Below, piece by piece: positions 1 through 5,391 of a stretch of DNA of 5,391 nucleotides. Location: contig MFQK01000039.1 in NCBI GenBank assembly GCA_001783035.1, positions 20,998-26,388 of the forward strand, read 5' to 3'. The notes under the pieces were generated by a model. That model saw only the letters and a list, made by a program, of their open reading frames with translations. It was not told the DNA's origin and did not search any database. The DNA is from Candidatus Magasanikbacteria bacterium RIFCSPLOWO2_02_FULL_44_11 (GTDB lineage: Bacteria; Patescibacteriota; Patescibacteriia; Magasanikbacterales; GWA2-37-8). The translations under genes were made by a program, and so were the position numbers. Position 1 is the first letter of the stretch; the number at the start of each line of letters is the position of its first letter.

Positions 1-462
1 GCTGAATAGCTGGCAATACTGTTCGCCCATCAGTTTGTGCAGGCCATAGGGGCTTACCGGTTTCGGCGGCGCACTTTCAGCAACAGGCAAGGGTTGTTCA
101 CCGGCGGCTGTGCATGATGAGGAGAAAATGACTTTTTTAACCTTGTTCTTCACGGCGGCGCGCAAGACGTTAAGTGTGCCGGTGACATTCACAGCATGTG
201 TTTCAAGCGGATATTCTATGGACACCTGCAAACGAGGATCAGCCGCGAGGTGAAAAACCGCTTCAACATCCCTAAACAAAGGTTCAAGTGTTTCAAAATT
301 TCTGATATCGACTTTATAAAAAATTGCTTTTTTATTTACGAATTCTTTTTTTCCAAGAGAAAGGTCGTCGATAACGAGCACTTTGTGATTTAAAGCAACC
401 AAGCGATCAACTAGATGGGATCCGATAAAGCCAGCGCCACCAGTGACCAATATCGTGGCCAT
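1..462 (-). CDS. NAD-dependent epimerase/dehydratase, extended SDR, GalE/WbpP-like (3' part cut off by window edge)
   Basis: This is the N-terminal 154 residues of a sugar-nucleotide epimerase; the rest lies beyond base 1. It reads open from ATG at 462. A Rossmann NAD-binding motif TGGAGFIG sits at residues 7-14, with the acidic pair D32-D33 ending beta-2, DI at 52-53, HLAA at 71-74, the N92-V-T-G-T signature and the catalytic YGLHK (Y139, K143). PRLQVSIEYP (76-85) and the ending GEQYCQLFS resemble the UDP-glucose/UDP-GlcNAc C4-epimerase branch rather than dehydratases. Such enzymes are cytosolic and invert C4 of a UDP-sugar through a keto intermediate. Oddity: the usual SSS-x-x-x-Y-G serine motif reads SSSCTAAG (114-121), with alanine where tyrosine is usual. 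The ATG follows the TAG stop of ugd by one base and has its own AAAGG, so translation is probably coupled. GC is about 54% in bases 1-180 against about 37% in 181-360 (hand count). The substrate cannot be assigned; UDP-Glc, UDP-GlcNAc, UDP-GlcA and UDP-Xyl are all possible. Confidence 0.9.
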   Translation of the reverse strand, partial: MATILVTGGAGFIGSHLVDRLVALNHKVLVIDDLSLGKKEFVNKKAIFYKVDIRNFETLEPLFRDVEAVFHLAADPRLQVSIEYPLETHAVNVTGTLNVLRAAVKNKVKKVIFSSSCTAAGEQPLPVAESAPPKPVSPYGLHKLMGEQYCQLFS

Positions 463-463
463 A

Positions 464-1846
464 CTATTTACCTTTAATAAAAGGAGATCCAACTGCGATG
501 ATACTTATTCCAGCCTCGCTAAGAGGTTTGTACATATGCTGCGTCATGCGTCGTCCATCCATGAGTAAAATTTTCTTTTTTGATTGAATGATACTATCAC
601 CAAGACTTCTGAATTGTGGCCAGTCAGTGGCAATAATGGCTACGTCTACTCCTTTAAGAGCGCTTTCCTCATTTGAAACAAACTGTAGTTTTTTTTCTCC
701 GGGGAAGACATGTTTAAAACTCTCGGTGGCCACCGGATCATACGCAACAATGTTACCTACCTGTCTCTCCAGAATGTAATTTACTATGTCGATGCTGGGT
801 GAATTACGTATATCATTAGTGTCTTGTTTAAAAGATAAACCGAACAAGGCAACCTTGATACCTTTCCAGTCTAGGGCGGCTTCTTTTTCGGCCCGACCGA
901 TAAACATTTCCAGTTGGCGTTTATTTGCGGAGTACGTTTCATTGACGAGTGAAGCATTCTGACCAGCTGTTTGAAGCTGGTGCGACAATGAACGAGCATC
1001 CTTAATAAAGCAGCTGCCCCCTGCGTAAAGACTATCGTATAACCCCCAGCTTCCGATTCTTGGGTCAGTGATGAGGATACGCCGCAAATTTTCAAATTGA
1101 ATGTCTGTAAATTGTTCAGCCACCCGACCGACAACATCAAAGCATACCGCCAATTTGTTGAACAATACAAAATTAGCAAGAAGCTTCCCTGCGGCCGCTT
1201 CCTTTGGATTTGCTTCAATATATTTAACCGTCGAGGAATCATGAAAACGCTGGTAGAGATTGCGCATAATTGAAAAATCCTTTTCCTTCCAAGCCCCAAC
1301 CACTACTCGGTCCGGTCGAATAGAACCAGCAATCGCTTTTCCTTCGACTAAAAATTCAGGATTTGAAACAACACCATAATTTTGAACTCCATGTTTTTTC
1401 ATGATTTCTTCGGTTGTATCAATCATCGTGATTGGTACCGTGCTTTTGTTTACAATGACGATATACTTACTCTGTTTACCTTCTTGCCTTTTAGCCAGCC
1501 AGACACCCAACGTCTCGGTCGCCGAAAAATAATAGGTGAGATCGCTCTCACCAGTTTCGCCGATTTCTGGTGTGGGTAAACATAGAAAAACAACGTCACA
1601 TGTTTCGAGGAAAGAAATTACCTTTTGATAATCATTCGTAAATGAAATGCGATCTCTATTCCTTATTAATAGATCTCCCAACCCTTCTTCAAAAATACAA
1701 GACTCGATCGTATCACGATCGTTGGAACTTAATTTTTTGATTTTTTCCTTGTCGATATCAAACAAAAACACCTGGTGTCCGCTGTCTGCGGCAACCGCCG
1801 CTGAACAACTTCCAACAAATCCTGCTCCGACGTAAAGTATGTTCAT
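464..1846 (-). CDS. ugd: UDP-glucose 6-dehydrogenase (divergent UDP-glucose/GDP-mannose dehydrogenase family)
   Basis: A 460-residue cytosolic enzyme predicted to oxidise UDP-glucose twice with NAD+ to UDP-glucuronate; the length is normal for bacterial Ugd. In order: N-terminal Rossmann motif GAGFVG (7-12) with D30; KSTVP (134-138); NPEFLVEGKAI (162-172), the Ugd-type signature with E164 and E168; K221 and N225, spaced four apart as in the substrate-binding pair; the catalytic cysteine loop GGSCFIKD (276-283, C279, K282, D283); the C-terminal domain motif GLSFKQDTNDIRNSP (336-350); and AYDP (368-371). NPEFL argues against the WecC/WbpA type of UDP-HexNAc dehydrogenases. Several normally invariant positions differ: I281 replaces the proline of SCFPKD, Q341 replaces the proline of FKPDT, EEGL (53-56) replaces EPGL, and the glycine after VPV is missing in VPIT. 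The catalytic Cys, Lys and Asp remain, so activity is likely. The gene lies 3 bases after the UDP-xylose synthase gene. Its nearest Shine-Dalgarno-like AAGGA (1860-1864) is 13 bases away, rather far, which suggests translational coupling. GDP-mannose 6-dehydrogenase is a less likely alternative. Confidence 0.92.
   Translation of the reverse strand: MNILYVGAGFVGSCSAAVAADSGHQVFLFDIDKEKIKKLSSNDRDTIESCIFEEGLGDLLIRNRDRISFTNDYQKVISFLETCDVVFLCLPTPEIGETGESDLTYYFSATETLGVWLAKRQEGKQSKYIVIVNKSTVPITMIDTTEEIMKKHGVQNYGVVSNPEFLVEGKAIAGSIRPDRVVVGAWKEKDFSIMRNLYQRFHDSSTVKYIEANPKEAAAGKLLANFVLFNKLAVCFDVVGRVAEQFTDIQFENLRRILITDPRIGSWGLYDSLYAGGSCFIKDARSLSHQLQTAGQNASLVNETYSANKRQLEMFIGRAEKEAALDWKGIKVALFGLSFKQDTNDIRNSPSIDIVNYILERQVGNIVAYDPVATESFKHVFPGEKKLQFVSNEESALKGVDVAIIATDWPQFRSLGDSIIQSKKKILLMDGRRMTQHMYKPLSEAGISIIAVGSPFIKGK
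471..475 (-). promoter_or_regulatory. Ribosome binding site for the epimerase starting at 462
   Basis: AAAGG lies inside the last codons of ugd, 8 bases before the ATG at 462. Spacing and sequence suit a moderate Shine-Dalgarno site and support this start, which also places the Rossmann motif at residue 7 as expected for the family. Confidence 0.55.
1705..1721. repeat. Short perfect palindromic pair inside ugd
   Basis: Two copies of CGATCG (1705-1710 and 1716-1721) are separated by TATCA. Because the unit is itself a palindrome, the pair is both a direct and an inverted repeat and could fold into a 6-bp stem with a 5-base loop near the 5' end of the ugd message. It encodes ordinary residues around position 44-48 of Ugd and has no U-tract, so it is most likely chance. 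Confidence 0.3.
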
Positions 1847-1849
1847 AGA

Positions 1850-2809
1850 TTAAATTCTTTCCTTAAAATAGTCGATTGTCTTTTTTAAGCCTTCTCGAAT
1901 AGCAATCCTTGGTTTCCAATTCAATAAAATTTTTGCTTTTGTAATATCCGGACAACGGCGGCGTGGATCGTCCTCGGGTAAGTCAGAGAAAATAAATCTT
2001 TTTTTGGCATCGCACATTTCAATTATGAGTTCGGCCAATTCTCTCATGGTCTGCTCTTTGGTATTTCCTAGGTTAATGGGACTGGTCACTTTCCCTGGGG
2101 CTTCCATAAGCCGAATGAGCCCTTCTACTAGGTCAGAAACAAAGCAGAAACTGCGTGTTTGATGACCTTTACCATACAGGGTAACCGGCTCTTTTTTTAA
2201 AGCCTGGATGATAAAGTTGCAAACGGCTCTACCATCATGGAGTGACATACGAGGACCGTACGTATTAAAAATACGAGCGATCTTAATTTCTAAATTATAT
2301 TTGCGGTGATAATCATAAAAAAGAGTTTCAGCGCATCGCTTCCCTTCGTCATAGCAGGCCCGCGGTCCAATCGTGCTGGTGTTCCCCCGGTATTCTTCTT
2401 TTTGGGGATGTTCTTCGGGGTCACCATAGATTTCCGAAGTTGATGCTTGTAAAATGCGGGCTTCTTTTTCTCGAGCTAACTCAAGCATATTAATAACGCC
2501 GATCGTATTAATTTTTATGGTGTAAATGGGATTTTCCTGATAATGGATTGGTGAGGCTGGGCAGGCTAGATTATAAATTTGATTAATTTTTTTATGGCTA
2601 CAAAATTCCTCAATTATATCGTGTTCTATAAAAGTAAATTGCGGGTGTTTCGAGGCTTCTTTCAAGTTATCCTTTGAGCCCGTAAAAAGATTATCAATAC
2701 CAATGACACGATGGCCGTCGTTCAACAACCGTTCGGTTAAATGCGAACCAATGAATCCTGCTGCACCAGTAATTAATACCGTCTTCATAATATCTAATTC
2801 GAATTTCAT
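1850..2809 (-). CDS. uxs: UDP-glucuronate decarboxylase (UDP-xylose synthase), extended SDR
   Basis: Predicted cytosolic enzyme that converts UDP-glucuronate to UDP-xylose through an NAD+-bound 4-keto intermediate; it is 319 residues long, the usual size for bacterial Uxs. The match is strong along the whole protein: GAAGFIG (15-21) with D39; the family hallmark LACPASPIHYQ (81-91); STSEIYGDP (123-131), giving T124 and E126 at the catalytic positions; GPRACYDEGKR (148-158) with Y153 and K157; ARIFNTYGPRM (178-188); DGRAVCNFIIQAL (192-204); QTRSFCFVSDLVEGLIRLM (217-235); and DPRRRCPDI (281-289), where R285 aligns with the catalytic arginine of the family. All catalytic residues are present. 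It precedes ugd by 3 bases and would use its product. The start is uncertain. ATG at 2809 gives seven extra residues, while ATG at 2788 (residue 8) matches where homologues begin; neither has a proper Shine-Dalgarno sequence. A 48-base gap separates it from the upstream GT2 gene. RmlB-type dehydratase is excluded by the PASP and YDEGK motifs. Confidence 0.95.
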   Translation of the reverse strand: MKFELDIMKTVLITGAAGFIGSHLTERLLNDGHRVIGIDNLFTGSKDNLKEASKHPQFTFIEHDIIEEFCSHKKINQIYNLACPASPIHYQENPIYTIKINTIGVINMLELAREKEARILQASTSEIYGDPEEHPQKEEYRGNTSTIGPRACYDEGKRCAETLFYDYHRKYNLEIKIARIFNTYGPRMSLHDGRAVCNFIIQALKKEPVTLYGKGHQTRSFCFVSDLVEGLIRLMEAPGKVTSPINLGNTKEQTMRELAELIIEMCDAKKRFIFSDLPEDDPRRRCPDITKAKILLNWKPRIAIREGLKKTIDYFKERI

Positions 2810-2820
2810 TAAAGATACAT
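2809..2820 (-). other. Possible three-codon leader ORF abutting the uxs start
   Basis: The reading ATG-TAT-CTT-TAA is preceded by AAAGG (2830-2834) at 9 bases. Its TAA shares one base with the uxs ATG at 2809 (TAATG). A ribosome initiating here could terminate and restart at uxs, which otherwise lacks a Shine-Dalgarno site. Such a short frame easily arises by chance, and the AAAGG may simply be a poorly spaced site for uxs itself. Confidence 0.2.
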
Positions 2821-2840
2821 CGTTATCTACCTTTGGTCAA
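2812..2840 (-). promoter_or_regulatory. Candidate internal sigma-70-type promoter upstream of uxs
   Basis: In the only sizeable intergenic gap, TTGACC (2835-2840; 5 of 6 consensus bases) stands exactly 17 bases from TATCTT (2812-2817; 4 of 6 consensus bases). Transcription would begin just inside the first codons after 2809, which would suit a start at the second ATG (2788) with a very short leader. The -10 match is weak and chance occurrence in AT-rich DNA is common. Confidence 0.25.
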
Positions 2841-2857
2841 TATGTAACAACTTTACG

Positions 2858-3874
2858 TTACCAAGCTTCATAGACTATTGTTCCTTTTTTTCGCTCGTAA
2901 ACCCCCATAATAAATCCCCACATTTTGGCAAGATCACCAATAAAAATTAGCGCCGGCATAATAACCAGGCCGCTTAGATGAAAAAAAAGAGTAGTATGGC
3001 GTGTAAACGAAAACCATCTGAGCAGGTATTTGTTACAATACACTAAGCCACCCATAAGGGGCGGGAGAACCCATAAAATATTTTTAAATGCTAGGCTAAT
3101 AAAAATGGCGAGGGCGCCATACACGCCATATCGTATTACTTGCCTTCGAATTAATAGCATTCCATGACCGTCACTCCTAGTATAATTGTACAACTGACGC
3201 CAGTATCCCCCCAGCGTTGTGCGTGGACGCCAGAAAACCAATGTTTTGTTCAGATACAATTCGCGACATCCCATTTTTTTGACCTTTAAATCAAAAACAA
3301 TATCTTCGCTATAAGGAATCCATTCAGGATAACCGCCGGCTTTTTCCCAAACTTTCTTTCGGAAGGCAACTGATCGACTTGAAGCAAACCATGGGGCGCC
3401 ATGAAACTCTCCTGGACGTGGTATCGTCGCGCTGGCAATTCCATAGGTCAGCAAAGCATCTTCGGCTTTTAGCCAAGGACCGAAAGCGGAGGCCACAAAA
3501 TCAATTCCCTCTGTTAGCAGCGGCGTGGTCATGTTTTCAAGCCATTTTGGATGGTAAATACAGCCGGCATCAGTCACCGCAATTACATCACCCTTGGCGT
3601 AACGGATGGCGCTGTTACGTCCGTGAGCAATATTGCCAATTTCTTTAATAGCTTGCATATTTGGAAAGGTAACTTTTTGCAACCATTCCCATGTCCCATC
3701 TACGGAACCACCATCGACAATTACTATTTCGTCCGGTTGCTTTATCTGTTCCTTAATGCTCTCCAACCAAAGCGGCAATGTCTCGCGTTCGTTTAAAACA
3801 GTAATAATGAGAGAAATCATACTTTTAGAATGTTCGGTAGGCGAACGGACTTCCCTTTTTGCCAATAATTCCAT
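2858..3874 (-). CDS. Glycosyltransferase family 2 with C-terminal membrane segments
   Basis: A GT-A fold inverting glycosyltransferase, probably acting at the inner face of the cytoplasmic membrane on a lipid-linked glycan. The N-terminal catalytic domain has ISLIITVLNE (20-29), VDGGSVDGT (53-61), GRNSAI (85-90), the nucleotide/metal-binding TDAGC (101-105, in place of a plain DxD), and SEDIVFDLKVKKMG (189-202) with the ED catalytic-base position E190-D191, followed by a basic WRPR (215-218). From about residue 248 the protein is hydrophobic: segments near 249-278 and 292-314 look membrane-embedded, separated by a basic loop. Donor and acceptor cannot be predicted. The start is ambiguous. ATG at 3874 has an ideal AAGGA but overlaps the preceding GT2 gene by 50 bases and adds 18 hydrophilic residues. 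ATG at 3820 (residue 19) lies 4 bases after the preceding stop and starts directly at the first beta strand, as most relatives do, but lacks a Shine-Dalgarno site. Residue numbers here count from 3874. Confidence 0.9.
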   Translation of the reverse strand: MELLAKREVRSPTEHSKSMISLIITVLNERETLPLWLESIKEQIKQPDEIVIVDGGSVDGTWEWLQKVTFPNMQAIKEIGNIAHGRNSAIRYAKGDVIAVTDAGCIYHPKWLENMTTPLLTEGIDFVASAFGPWLKAEDALLTYGIASATIPRPGEFHGAPWFASSRSVAFRKKVWEKAGGYPEWIPYSEDIVFDLKVKKMGCRELYLNKTLVFWRPRTTLGGYWRQLYNYTRSDGHGMLLIRRQVIRYGVYGALAIFISLAFKNILWVLPPLMGGLVYCNKYLLRWFSFTRHTTLFFHLSGLVIMPALIFIGDLAKMWGFIMGVYERKKGTIVYEAW

Positions 3875-4742
3875 CGATAGTTCCTTGCACTAAAAAAGTA
3901 GCTTCCCTTAACCCATATACCAAAGTGAAATATGGCAAGTAGGCGCTCAGGTATAAAAATGAAACAAGCCGTTGCAGCCGAGAGGCGTGTTCTTTAAGAA
4001 AGCTGATCCTATTTCTAAACATCATATAAATATGAAACCCGCTTAATTTCCGAGTCGAAACTGAATCCTTATGGTAGACAGCTTCGACGGGCAGATAACG
4101 AACGACATAACCGTTCTTTTTTGCGCGAACACAATAATCGACTTCTTCATAATAAATAAAGAAATCGCTTCTCAATTTTCCTATTTTTTCAATAACTTCC
4201 CGAGCGATTATGAATGCGCAGCCAAAAATATAATCAACTTCTTTCTCTAAACTTTTTTCAGGAATATCTTTAATAAATTTTTTATCGGCAAGGCGGCGAC
4301 ATATACCAGTCCATAAATTTATTTTACCACCAATCGACTGGAGCATGTCTTGCTTTTCAAAATATCGTACCTGCGGACCGAAGACACCAACCCTATCTCC
4401 GACCGCATTCATTAATTGCTGAATAAAATTGCCAGAGACTTCAGTATCGTTATTCAATAATAGGTAGTAATCGTACTGCTTATACTTGGCTGCTTCTTCC
4501 AGCAGTCGATTGTTGCCATCAGTGAACCCTAAATTAACTTTAGAATCTAGCACTCGCACTCGCGAAACACGTCGGAATTGATGTCGGATGCGCTCAGCCT
4601 CGTTTTCTTTGGACCCGTTATCTAAAACAAAAATATCCCAGGCAAAGAGGGCCTCATTCTTAAGCAAGGAATCGAGACAATCTTTAGTTATTTCATAGCC
4701 ATTCCAATTGAGAATGACTATAGCAAGCTTGGCTTTTTCCAT
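3825..4742 (-). CDS. Glycosyltransferase family 2, rhamnosyltransferase-like (WbbL/COG1216 type)
   Basis: A 305-residue cytosolic or membrane-associated inverting glycosyltransferase that would add one sugar to a growing glycan. Visible motifs in order: VILNWNG (9-15), VLDNGS (39-44), NLGFTDGNN (70-78), LLLNNDTEV (94-102; the NND metal/nucleotide site), GCAFIIA (174-180), YYEEVDYCVRAKKNGY (197-212; catalytic-base region, E200/D202) and VYHKDS (222-227). This set is typical of the rhamnosyltransferase-like GT2 group, although sequence alone does not prove rhamnose as donor. Residues 259-287 are hydrophobic and aromatic and probably sit on or in the membrane. I chose ATG 4742 because it begins right at the first beta strand and lies one base after the preceding stop (TAA-T-ATG). 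Upstream alternatives (TTG 4802, ATG 4799) would overlap the epimerase gene and have no Shine-Dalgarno site. ATG 4742 also lacks a clear one, so expression probably depends on translational coupling. Confidence 0.9.
   Translation of the reverse strand: MEKAKLAIVILNWNGYEITKDCLDSLLKNEALFAWDIFVLDNGSKENEAERIRHQFRRVSRVRVLDSKVNLGFTDGNNRLLEEAAKYKQYDYYLLLNNDTEVSGNFIQQLMNAVGDRVGVFGPQVRYFEKQDMLQSIGGKINLWTGICRRLADKKFIKDIPEKSLEKEVDYIFGCAFIIAREVIEKIGKLRSDFFIYYEEVDYCVRAKKNGYVVRYLPVEAVYHKDSVSTRKLSGFHIYMMFRNRISFLKEHASRLQRLVSFLYLSAYLPYFTLVYGLREATFLVQGTIDGIIGKKGSPFAYRTF
3882..3886 (-). promoter_or_regulatory. Shine-Dalgarno site for the GT2 start at 3874
   Basis: AAGGA stands 7 bases before ATG 3874, the best-placed ribosome binding site in the window. 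It lies within the coding sequence of the preceding GT2 gene, so it may be fortuitous. If functional, it makes the 50-base gene overlap real and gives the downstream enzyme an 18-residue N-terminal extension. Confidence 0.45.
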
Positions 4743-4743
4743 A

Positions 4744-5391
4744 TTAAAACATTCGTTTGATCCATGTTTCCGGAGTTTTATTGTTTTGAATTTCGACATC
4801 AAGATGATATCGAAATTTTTTTGGACCTCTTTCTTTAATGAACTTGATCATTTCAGCGAGACCATTCCGAAGATTAGTTTTAGTTTTATATCCCAGCAGC
4901 CGTCGGGCTTTTTCAGCGGAGCAAGTAGCCAGCCTGACTTCTTGCGGTCTATTTGGGACGTAGATTGGTTTCAAATCAAAATTTAAAAATTCAGCGATAA
5001 TTTTTGCTAATTCATTAATACTAATGAATTCTTCATCAGGACCGATATTAATCCTTTGTCCCACAACGTTATCTTGGAAGCCGAGTTTGAGCAGACAATC
5101 AATATCATCCTGCACAAATGAAAAGCAGCGTTTCTGTTCACCGTCACCATATATAATCGGCTGACGATTTTGTAACATAAGATTTATCATTATAGAAGCG
5201 ACATTACGATAGGGATCATCATACTTTTGCTTAGGACCAATAATATTGTGCGGAATGGCATGGACCACTTCCATCCCATGAACCTTCGAAAGTACGTCGA
5301 GTGTGTGTTCAGCCGCAAGTTTTGCGATGCCATATGGATCTTGTGGTCGCGGGATCATATCCTCGGTGAACGGAATCTTGTCTTGCTGGCC
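4744..5391 (-). CDS. NAD-dependent epimerase/dehydratase, extended SDR (5' part cut off by window edge)
   Basis: The last 215 residues of a sugar-nucleotide epimerase; the N-terminal Rossmann half lies beyond the right edge, since the frame stays open to base 5391. The visible part opens with PFTEDMIPRPQDPYGIAK (7-24), containing catalytic Y20 and K24, then PHNIIGP (47-53), YGDGEQKRCFSFVQDD (81-96), INIGPDEEFISINELA (114-129) and RPQEVRLATCSAEKARRLLGY (148-168). These are typical C-terminal, substrate-side motifs of the GalE-like extended SDRs. The tail after residue 188, containing FRYHLDVEI and TPETW, resembles a conserved C-terminal extension seen in a subgroup of prokaryotic NDP-sugar epimerases. 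An apparent ATG at 5358 is internal, because the EDM and PFT residues before it belong to the family motif. The TAA stop is one base before the next GT2 gene. It probably epimerises C4 of a UDP-sugar; UDP-glucose is the default guess, and UDP-glucuronate or UDP-xylose would fit the neighbouring genes. Confidence 0.9.
   Translation of the reverse strand, partial: GQQDKIPFTEDMIPRPQDPYGIAKLAAEHTLDVLSKVHGMEVVHAIPHNIIGPKQKYDDPYRNVASIMINLMLQNRQPIIYGDGEQKRCFSFVQDDIDCLLKLGFQDNVVGQRINIGPDEEFISINELAKIIAEFLNFDLKPIYVPNRPQEVRLATCSAEKARRLLGYKTKTNLRNGLAEMIKFIKERGPKKFRYHLDVEIQNNKTPETWIKRMF

Noticed and set aside
196..393. Plus-strand open frame of 65 codons opposite the left epimerase
   Set aside because: It is antisense to a gene with clear SDR motifs; its composition follows the complement of that gene and it has no recognisable family.
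688..697. Eight-base T run in ugd, with a similar eight-base A run at 2981-2988 in the second GT2, as possible phase-variation tracts
   Set aside because: Both encode expected residues (Lys-Lys or Phe-Phe) in intact frames, and runs of this length are frequent in AT-rich genes; nothing indicates slippage.
962..981. Perfect 7-bp inverted repeat (ACCAGCT/AGCTGGT) with a 6-base loop
   Set aside because: It sits mid-gene in ugd, encodes ordinary residues just after the catalytic loop, and has no following T-tract on either strand, so it is not a terminator.
871..1299. A 142-codon open frame on the minus strand inside ugd
   Set aside because: It lies in another frame of ugd, which carries continuous family motifs there (K221/N225 and the catalytic cysteine loop). 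The alternative translation shows no recognisable domain.
3379..3893. Three overlapping plus-strand open frames opposite the membrane-tailed GT2
   Set aside because: They overlap each other and the well-supported GT2 gene, have no motifs, and are what antisense frames of a long gene commonly look like.
4743..4802. Longer N-terminus for the first GT2, from TTG 4802 or ATG 4799
   Set aside because: It would overlap the epimerase gene by more than 50 bases, has no ribosome binding site, and adds residues before the conserved first beta strand.
4708..4986. Plus-strand open frame across the epimerase-GT2 junction
   Set aside because: It spans the opposite strand of two coupled genes with clear motifs and shows no recognisable domain of its own.
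5356..5358. ATG at 5358 as the true start of the right-hand epimerase
   Set aside because: The frame continues upstream to the window edge with residues belonging to the family motif (PFTED), and a protein starting there would lack the NAD-binding domain.

Overview
The window is a dense block of nucleotide-sugar and glycosyltransferase genes, all on the minus strand. It looks like the interior of a bacterial surface-polysaccharide or glycan biosynthesis locus. Both ends cut through genes. I see no RNA genes, mobile elements, CRISPR arrays, attachment sites or origin, and the longest stretch without a gene is 48 bases (2810-2857). No protein-coding gene on the plus strand is credible.

In order of transcription (right to left): (a) 4744-5391, the C-terminal part of an extended-SDR NAD-dependent epimerase; (b) 3825-4742, a soluble-type family 2 glycosyltransferase (GT2) resembling rhamnosyltransferases; (c) 2858-3874, a second GT2 with a C-terminal membrane-embedded tail; (d) 1850-2809, a UDP-glucuronate decarboxylase (UDP-xylose synthase); (e) 464-1846, a divergent UDP-glucose 6-dehydrogenase; (f) 1-462, the N-terminal part of another extended-SDR epimerase. 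The junctions are a 1-base gap, a 50-base overlap (or a 4-base gap if the second GT2 starts at 3820), a 48-base gap, a 3-base gap and a 1-base gap. This is the spacing of one translationally coupled operon. The 48-base gap is the only place with room for an internal promoter, and a weak candidate is present there.

Functionally, (e) and (d) form the classic two-step route UDP-glucose -> UDP-glucuronate -> UDP-xylose. The flanking epimerases could act on UDP-glucose, UDP-GlcNAc, UDP-glucuronate or UDP-xylose (C4 epimerisation), so the locus probably supplies uronic-acid and/or pentose donors. The two GT2 enzymes would use such donors, or others, to extend a glycan at the inner face of the cytoplasmic membrane. 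The sugar actually built cannot be read from the sequence.

The organism is a bacterium of moderate, rather low GC (many A/T-rich stretches, with a more GC-rich left edge) using the standard code with TAA and TAG stops. The style of the genes (compact operon, weak Shine-Dalgarno signals, divergent Ugd) would fit an uncultivated lineage such as Patescibacteria, but this is only an impression. I found no evidence of a new kind of biological system. The points most worth checking are the altered active-site motifs in Ugd and in the left epimerase, the ambiguous starts of three genes, and the internal gap upstream of the UDP-xylose synthase gene.
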